Assembly (NCBI RefSeq): GCF_037975245.1
Contig: NC_092564.1
Location: 3,933,484-3,997,483, forward strand
Length of the DNA: 64,000 nucleotides
Source of the DNA: Apostichopus japonicus
Taxonomy: Eukaryota; Echinodermata; Holothuroidea; Aspidochirotida; Stichopodidae
Direction: 5' to 3'
How positions within the stretch are numbered: position 1 is the stretch's first letter; every line of letters starts with the position of its first letter. The notes below the pieces were generated by a model. It saw nothing but the letters and a program-made list of their open reading frames with translations, was not told where the DNA came from and searched no databases. Shown piece after piece: positions 58,101 through 64,000 of this stretch. A program made the translations under genes and the position numbers.

Positions 58101-61100
58101 TATCTGAACTCACTGGAAGAAATCATTTCCTTTTATTCTCTGAAATTTTCTCCATAATTTCACATCGTTTCTAAATATACATTTTGTCAAAAAGTAAACA
58201 GACTGTCGCACTGCATATATTTTGCACATGTATAGTGAGACTAAAGCCACAAGTAAAGTATTTTGTGTTTATTTATTTACGTAGCAGAACACACATTACA
58301 TTGTAGGCACATCAAGTTGCTCCCCAACATCATAATGCCTATATACACCGCTAGTTTTGCTCTGTGACTTCAAAGGATATTTCTGAGCCATTTGTATGAC
58401 TCTGTCTGACAGCTGTTGTTGATTTGTGGTATCTGACAATGTAGGAAGACACTCCAGAAACTTCTGACATATTACCTCAATATTAGATTCATTTGCCATC
58501 AGGAAAAGCAGTTCTAATGTCTGAAAGCAAATAGACATCGTAAAACACATTCAAGGTCTATTATTCCTTCTATTATTCCTAACAGTGTAATAGAATGATT
58601 TGATGCAAGCTACAACCATCTCCTACCAATTAAAACATGATCCTAATAATAAATTACTTAAAAATACTTTAATGAGAAAAGAAAAATCAAGATTTCATCG
58701 ACTCCTAAAAATTCCACACAGCCAAATTTAATGGCTGTAATAACAGCAGTGGCATCAATATAACAAAAATGAGCAGGACTACTAAGCATTACTTTCAGGT
58801 TACTTAATTTTTCTTCTCATTGAATTAAAACTGACGGGTACTATAGAAGGTTGTTTTGTTTGGTTATTTTAAGAGAAGGTAAGGGATCAACCATGCAAAG
58901 ATCACACCCTTTCATGAACCAGAATGAAGACACTGCCAAAAGTGGTTTATCCTGGAAGGGGAAATGGAACACCATAATTTAAAACACTCCTTCTTATATA
59001 AAAAGGACTATTATAATTATCAGGGGGATTGGGAAATAAGAAAGACCAAATTCCACACGAAAGTTTACCTGAGAACAATGTAAACATTTTACTGTCAGCT
59101 TTTATCCAGACATGCTTTCTCTGTCAATTGTTCCTTTCCCTAACCATTTATGAGTTTGACTGATACTTATTTCGGATCCAGTTTAAGTTATCATATGTGC
59201 TTGGAATGATTATGGTTATCATAAAGTAACACAAATGAATAACATTTGAGTCATAGGTGAACAATATTTCATTGTAAATTATCAAACAGATCTTACAAAT
59301 TATGGTTTTATCTTTAACCATAGATCTGCTATTATATCTATTAAACATGGTCATATATTTCAGTGTTTCGCTACTGGATGTCATGTGATGTACAAAATGT
59401 TAACTTAACTTGTGTAAATATGAATTATGAATTCAATAAATGGGATGGACAACATAATACACCGAAGATAAACATCTCTTGAAATAAATAAAGATAAACT
59501 GGAAATGGTTACCTTTTTCCTTATGGTAAGATCTGGATCGGTCAAACAATCAACCACAATCATCTGGTGGTTACTGCCACACTTAGAGTCAACAGTCAAC
59601 AACTGACCTAGAGCTTCAATGCCTAATAAAACAAAGAATTACATCGTTGAAAAATGGAGACTGAGATAAACATCTTGTAATGAAATTATCAGACAAAATA
59701 CAAAGGCTTGATTTAAGTTAATTTGCCCAACACACTTCTTGACTTGATAGAAAAATCTTGTCAGTTAAATATGTCTATATAACTTAACTTAACTAGCCTA
59801 TTTTGCTCCACTGCAAAAGGCCTTTTCTAGTTAATTCTATCCTGAGCTGTTTTCTTCCATATTCTCTTACGTCATCAATCCATCTCCTACTCTGCCTACC
59901 TCTGCCTCTAACATAACCCCTTGGTGTCCAATCTGTCAATTTATGTGTCCATCTCTTATCCTGACATCTAGCTAAATGCCCTGACCATCTCCACTTCTTT
60001 TGCTTTATGACTTGGATAATATCCATATAAAATCATCTCCCTACCCCGTGCACTCCCACTCCCTCTGCTGGCTCAGTCGGAATATAACATCGCCCACTGG
60101 ACACAATTACTTTGCAGTTTACACTGATAGATCTCCAACAGACCATGGTACCCTGGGAGCATTATTAGTTCTCTATTACATAAATTAATGATTATTCAAA
60201 TGATTATTCAGTTGACAACATTTTATAATAAACGGTTAACAAGAAACACAGCCAGAGAACTAAAATACAATCTGATTGATTAAAAGATATTTTATAAAGA
60301 ATGATAAGAAAAAAAATCATTTTTACCCAAATATTTTAAATTATTGTCCTTTGATTTAAGAAACTTGGAGACACTCTTAGCAGCAGATGAAATCAGCTCC
60401 TCGCTTGGATAGATAGAAGCTATCGTTGATATACACTCATAATGAACGACTGTCAAATGGAAGAAAAAAGAGGAAAGTTATTATTAGCCATATGTTGTGA
60501 ACTCTAAAATCCAATTAATTTCATTCAAAGATGTGGCCATCTAATGAAATCTACATTCATCCATTCAGGATCATTACCATATTCATTGCCTACCACACGG
60601 ATTCATTTGTCCTGCTGTTTCTGTTAGTCTTACCAACAACAATATTCCATAATTTGACCTCATAATAATAAAGTAATAACAATAATATAAGTAATATAAA
60701 GAAATAATAACAATATAAATAAATATGACCCAGTAAAAAAAGTACGAGCCGATGGTGGGGCTAGAAAAAGGAACATCTAGTGCAATCAATCAGAAACCAC
60801 TTAAATTGTGTAGCTAAGAAAATAACCACAATCAGTACCAGGATCAAATATTTATATATTTACAATTCCTGCCATACCCAGATTTACATTTTAAAACTTC
60901 TGACAAGGTGAAAACTATTTAATATTTTGAAAACAAAACTGCTAATGTATTAATAAAGATATGCTGTTATAAAAGTTACAACAAACATAATACAATACTC
61001 ACCAAATGACACCATCTGTCTTAGACTTATGTCATGCATCATTTGTTCCAAAACATCATACATTAAGTTGCTTGCACTAGTAAATAGAGCAAAAAAGAAA

Positions 61101-62792
61101 TTATTAAACATCATCCTTTGAAATTCATGGAGATGAAGGAAAGAGTTTTCTAATTTTTTAGTAACTGAATATACTTCTGCAACCTATTCTGTTATTTCTT
61201 TTATTAATTAATTAGTGTGGTAATTAATCTGTTTATGTGGTTAGTTGAGGTATGTGCTATCCATAGGGTTTTCATGTTGTGTTTTGCATGAATTTTGTGG
61301 ATTATACACATGGGGAGGACAACATATGTAACAAGAAGTGAGAATGTTAGTTTGATACTGAAAGAAAGGAGAAATCACAAGAACAATATTTAGCAATCAT
61401 ACTTTTGTATCTCAAACATGACTGTTTGGTACTGTTCTCAGAAGCACATTATCAAACCGTCTCTTACATACCATAACTGCTTCGAAATGTCTTCCATTCA
61501 CTTCACAAACTAAACATAAGTAATAATGGACCATCCTAATTGCAGGGGCTTGAAATAATATCTTACTCCAAGATTTCAAGATGGACCATCAAGTATTAGA
61601 AATAGAAATGAACGATCACAAAGGAATGTCAAAGTGATGATAATATCATAAAGTAACAGTGGGCCCTTTCAATCATGGACCACAAAATTTTACCCTTTGA
61701 GAGAAATTGGTTTTGCGTAGCCACTATAGATCAAAACTTCCAGTACCATGAGAAGAAATTTCTAATACCAATGTATGCCATGGAGAACCTGACCTAAGTG
61801 ATAAACATATTTTATTTGTAAATGTTTTACTTTTCTTTGTTCAGTAATGTCTAACTCTAGCATTCAATTTCTTAACGACTTAAAAGGTAACTTTATTCTT
61901 TGGCATGTTTGCATGCAAAGTAAAGATTGAATTAACTTTCAGCATTTAAGAAACATTTCCACAAAAAAAAATGGCAGTTACTTGAAGATGAAAAAGGGAG
62001 AAACAAAAGAGAGGAATATCTTACTATTCATTGTTGTGACCTAAAGTAGCCAGCATCTTAAGAATTCGGATCTGAATCCATGGAGCTGGTACACCGTGAA
62101 ATTCAAACGTAAGAGGAAGCTTGTGTGATGTCACTTGCATCAAAATACTGACCAGTGGTCTGACCAAGGACTGATGGCCATTTGGGTTGTCCTGAAAATG
62201 AATCATGATGTAATGATATGACATTTTTTACATAGTTTATCATGGTGAAGTGAGAAACATTTCACAGCAATGAATAATTGAAATAAATGAAATAATGTTG
62301 CATTTTTAATTACTACCCGGCAGGTCATACACAGAAAGTTCAAGCCCATAGTAAGTCAGATAAACCTCTGGCACTCAGATGCTGCAATCTGGATACCAAA
62401 ATGACTGCAGCTAGTGTGACGACATTATTTTAAAACATTTAAAATACTTTCATTTGGATACATTCTTGTCATTAGTCTGTCAGGAATATGTTCTACGATA
62501 CGTTTTAGTGTAAATTAATTCGTTTTGAACTGATAGAAGTACTACCTACAGTGAGACTGTTGAGCAGTTAAGCTTGATGGGATCATGACAATTAATGTAG
62601 CTGTAGGTATAGGCTACGCATGAAGTACTCACTGTTATCAATCTGCTGTAGATGTGCAGTGCTGCTCCCATCACAGTCGGCTCCCTGTCGCATAGTGCCT
62701 CCTTGAATTTATCTGTCATGTGATGGATTAGGTGGGGAGCTTTCAAGAAGAATGAATACAATGTCATCACAGCCTTCTTTCTCACCATGGCA
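43118..62792 (-). CDS. AP4E1: AP-4 complex subunit epsilon-1, 5' end outside window
   Basis: The large epsilon subunit of the AP-4 adaptor, which sorts cargo at the trans-Golgi network. Exons, 5' to 3' on the minus strand: 62633-62792, 62025-62191, 61003-61076, 60327-60449, 59513-59622, 58296-58520 (3' border uncertain), [gap], 54942-55048, 53255-53482, 52510-52593, 51886-52000, 51045-51228, 50354-50543, 47796-47957, 46608-47120, 45401-45603, 44172-44323, 43118-43281 (stop TAG 43118-43120). Phases agree throughout except at the gap. Adaptin-N repeats are clear (VRKKAVMTLYSFFLKAP, KEALCDREPTVMGAALHIYS, GVPAPWIQIRILKML, NLMYDVLEQMM). The hinge keeps GAAPYKPKQH and SGMKKVWGKSGYIKGE, and the ear/C-terminal domain reads PLHLNTDEFGRQWGEP and ends in KEKR. 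Roughly 60 residues matching human PDNAWFIQ through LLAEG are not placed. N-terminal exons lie beyond 64000. Confidence 0.92.
44626..44905. repeat. tandem repeat, unit about 73 bp, nearly four copies
   Basis: Copies begin ACTTGCATATTCATGAATCA and contain CAGATGCAGATAACAGGTC. The last two are shortened or diverged. It lies in the AP4E1 intron between exons 44172-44323 and 45401-45603. Confidence 0.9.
47426..47652. repeat. tandem repeat, unit about 74 bp, three copies
   Basis: Three copies of a unit containing CCCTTTCAAGTCTTGAGACC and an ATTTTTTATAGAAC spacer, 85-95 percent alike. It lies in AP4E1 intron 47121-47795. Confidence 0.9.
48937..49783. mobile_element. hAT-like element with 8-bp target-site duplication
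   Basis: The element 48945-49775 starts CAGTGGCGGCGGAACCGG and ends with the inverted CCGTTCCGCCGCGCCTG. It is flanked by identical octamers CTTCACAC at 48937-48944 and 49776-49783, the expected 8-bp hAT duplication. Inside, a second right-end-like CCCCGCCACTG occurs at about 49450. Two homologous segments containing GGTGGCGCTCCGCTTAGATA lie at about 49350-49400 and 49680-49730, so the element is built from two related halves. No transposase. It is in the AP4E1 intron 47958-50353. Confidence 0.85.
50741..50815 (-). mobile_element. tRNA-Thr-like SINE head or tRNA pseudogene
   Basis: The minus strand has A box CGCTCAGCTGGTAGAGC, anticodon loop CTTGTAA (TGT) and B box GGTTCGAATCC over 75 bases. 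The T-stem and acceptor stem contain several mismatches, so a working tRNA-Thr is unlikely. It lies in the AP4E1 intron 50544-51044. Confidence 0.55.
53996..54392 (+). mobile_element. 5'-truncated CR1/L2-type LINE, ORF2 C-terminus and 3' tail
   Basis: The plus-strand frame reads SRLEVPITKTNSYGNRAF, then GPRLWNELPAELRTVFSLT and FKSKLKTYLFRQ, ending in TAA near 54187. This is the standard C-terminus of CR1-clade LINE ORF2. A 3' UTR and (TTA)n tail end at about 54391. It is antisense to AP4E1, inside its intron 53483-54941. Confidence 0.85.
56552..56880. repeat. diverged tandem duplication, unit about 180 bp
   Basis: Two copies share GGCAATCAAACAAACTTA, ACCTGAACA, CCTAATATA and GCACAACAA.GTGTATA in the same order. 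They start at about 56552 and 56731. AP4E1 intronic region. Confidence 0.6.
56937..57025. promoter_or_regulatory. tandem CCAAT / GC-box-like repeats
   Basis: Two direct copies of CATAGCCAATCTGCTACA plus AGACTTGGAGGCGGGGCTT, about 46 bp apart. Each contains a CCAAT box and a GGGGC-type Sp1-like box. It is promoter-like in composition, but it lies deep in AP4E1 and might be a repeat-family fragment instead. Confidence 0.3.
57616..57669 (-). CDS. AP4E1: candidate AP4E1 exon in the unresolved middle
   Basis: 54 bases between an acceptor TGCATCTTAG and a donor GTATGA read (A)DWLIENLVSISIDVIKK in phase 1 in and phase 1 out. The stretch loosely resembles AWFIQTMNAVFSVGGDVM of the human protein at the expected place, and phase 1 matches the next exon at 54942-55048. 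The upstream exon at 58296-58520 lacks a good phase-1 donor, so this is tentative. Confidence 0.35.
58268..58298 (-). terminator. stop codon and overlapping poly(A) signals inside AP4E1
   Basis: On the minus strand the exon starting at 58520 reaches TAA at 58296-58298 and, within about 20 bases, two overlapping AATAAA hexamers (58272-58277 and 58268-58273). This has the structure of an alternative terminal exon. Confidence 0.5.
59793..60026 (-). mobile_element. non-LTR retrotransposon fragment (RTE-like C-terminal end)
   Basis: The minus-strand frame reads KKWRWSGHLARCQDKRWTHK, then TPRGYVRGRGRQSRRWIDDV, ending in TGA. The W-R-W-x-G-H-x-A-R and RGR..RRWxDD motifs mark the tail of RTE/related LINE polyproteins. 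A TTAAG-type short repeat follows the 3' end. It lies in AP4E1 intron 59623-60326. Confidence 0.75.
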
Positions 62793-64000
62793 CTGCCAAA
62801 AGAGAAAGCAAATAATTAGTCATTGAAGTCCACGACATAATGGTTTAATATTTCAAATGGGGCTCTCTGGCCACGTCCAAAATCAACAGAGGGTGAGTCA
62901 TATCGGTCCTATCTAATTTGGCAAAACTTGACATCCGCCATCTCTGACCGACTACAGATCATAACAGGACCATGAGTTGATCACCAGTACAGTGTAGTAT
63001 ATCTACAATTTGGTTTGTAAGTAATGACAAAGAGATCTTTTGATACTTATTTTGTAAGTTCCAAATCAAATTGTTTTAGGCACTCTTAACTTTGTGTTTT
63101 CTAAAGTACTTTTTTACGTTTGGCAAAACTGCACGAGTGGAACTTTGAACTAGTCTATCACCCAGAAACGCTGTATGGAAGTTCGTCCCGCATGTTAGAG
63201 TTCTGTCAAACAGGTTCCGCACACATATGCCACAAGCATAACAATCTCCCTATTTCATGATAACCAAATTGACTAAACCTCATAGGTGCTATGGAAATTT
63301 CTAACACCTGAATTATTTCTTATTATACCCTCTAAAAATTTGACCTCCTGTCATCTGACCTGTTTTACACAAGCGGTAAAAAGTTTAGGAAAAGGATGAA
63401 AGTTGGTCTCACTATTTATGCCATTCTATCACAATATACACACTATTCACTTAATTGGATACAGAAATTTGCCCTTACACAAATATACAGCTTTGTAGCA
63501 TCTTCCATTGCCGAGATATTCAAAATATGCAAATCCATTCATTTCATTTGGAGGAGTGTATTGTGCAGTCATCTGTGATATTCAAATATGGACATAAACA
63601 ACAAGAACTACTTCACTTGTATTGTAAAACTGAATGATTATATGACAATTTGGAAAATTATTCAACACTACGGAGGAATTTTACTTCATCTGTGTCAAAA
63701 CAAAGGAAAACAAAGGTACTTTGATGTGCTGTCCATGTGGGGCATCACGTCTATTGTGCAATGAACTTACCTTAGAAAAATAATATTCCACCACAAAACA
63801 AGCAATGAAAAAACAGGAATTGGTCCAAATATTTTTCCTTTTACCATAATGATCACACTTTTACAGTCTTGATGTAAAGGGGATTAGTGTTGAGGGTGGA
63901 TCAAGATGTTTGATCCAGATGGCAGGCTCTAATCTTGGTGACTTTTTCATCAAGAGTTTCATTTTAGTTGCTCTGTATAAAATATTCTCAGACTTCGTTT
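62793..64000. other. AP4E1 intron, upstream part of gene not in window
   Basis: The acceptor at 62793-62794 implies further exons on the right. None encoding the conserved adaptin N-terminal region could be found before the window edge, and no repeat was recognised. Confidence 0.6.

Overview
The window is animal nuclear DNA. It is AT-rich and intron-rich (introns of 0.5 to 6 kb with clean GT/AG borders), has long intergenic stretches, and carries mixed transposon debris: hAT-like, Mutator-like and CACTA-like DNA elements, CR1/L2-type and RTE-like LINE ends, a Penelope-like fragment, and tRNA-derived SINEs. The gene content fits an invertebrate deuterostome, probably an echinoderm such as a sea cucumber. 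That assignment is an inference from style and gene content, not proven.

Layout. (1) 1-18596, plus strand: the 3' part of one large gene. Small leucine-rich-repeat exons of nearly constant size and identical phase lead into a cysteine-rich Eph-receptor-like region and then a long polytopic membrane domain. The twelve exons I could place join in frame to a stop. (2) 18600-25310: no host gene seen. It holds a tRNA-derived SINE, the N-terminal part of a Penelope-like element with a probable hammerhead ribozyme just upstream, and a hAT-like MITE. (3) 25313-25929, minus: a TMEM169-like two-span membrane protein. (4) 28606-39527, plus: a complete CHID1 (chitinase-domain-containing protein 1) in twelve coding exons, 394 residues. 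(5) 41182-41698, plus: the terminal exon of an unrecognised gene. (6) 43118-62792, minus: most of AP4E1, the epsilon large subunit of the AP-4 adaptor. The first exons lie beyond the right edge, and the middle of the gene has an exon that can end in its own stop codon and poly(A) signals.

The genes do not form a functional cluster. CHID1 is a lysosomal/secretory GH18-like protein and AP-4 is a trans-Golgi sorting complex, but adjacency in an animal genome is weak evidence of shared function. TMEM169 and CHID1 are head to head over about 2.7 kb.

Most useful second looks: the hammerhead-like motif by the Penelope fragment; the LRR/Cys-rich/multispan receptor and a decayed copy of one of its exon starts; the alternative 3' end inside AP4E1; DNA transposons with intact target-site duplications (9 bp at 5319/6483, 8 bp at 48937/49776); a 3.6 kb CACTA-like element with dense subterminal repeats; and the unrecognised 168-codon terminal exon.
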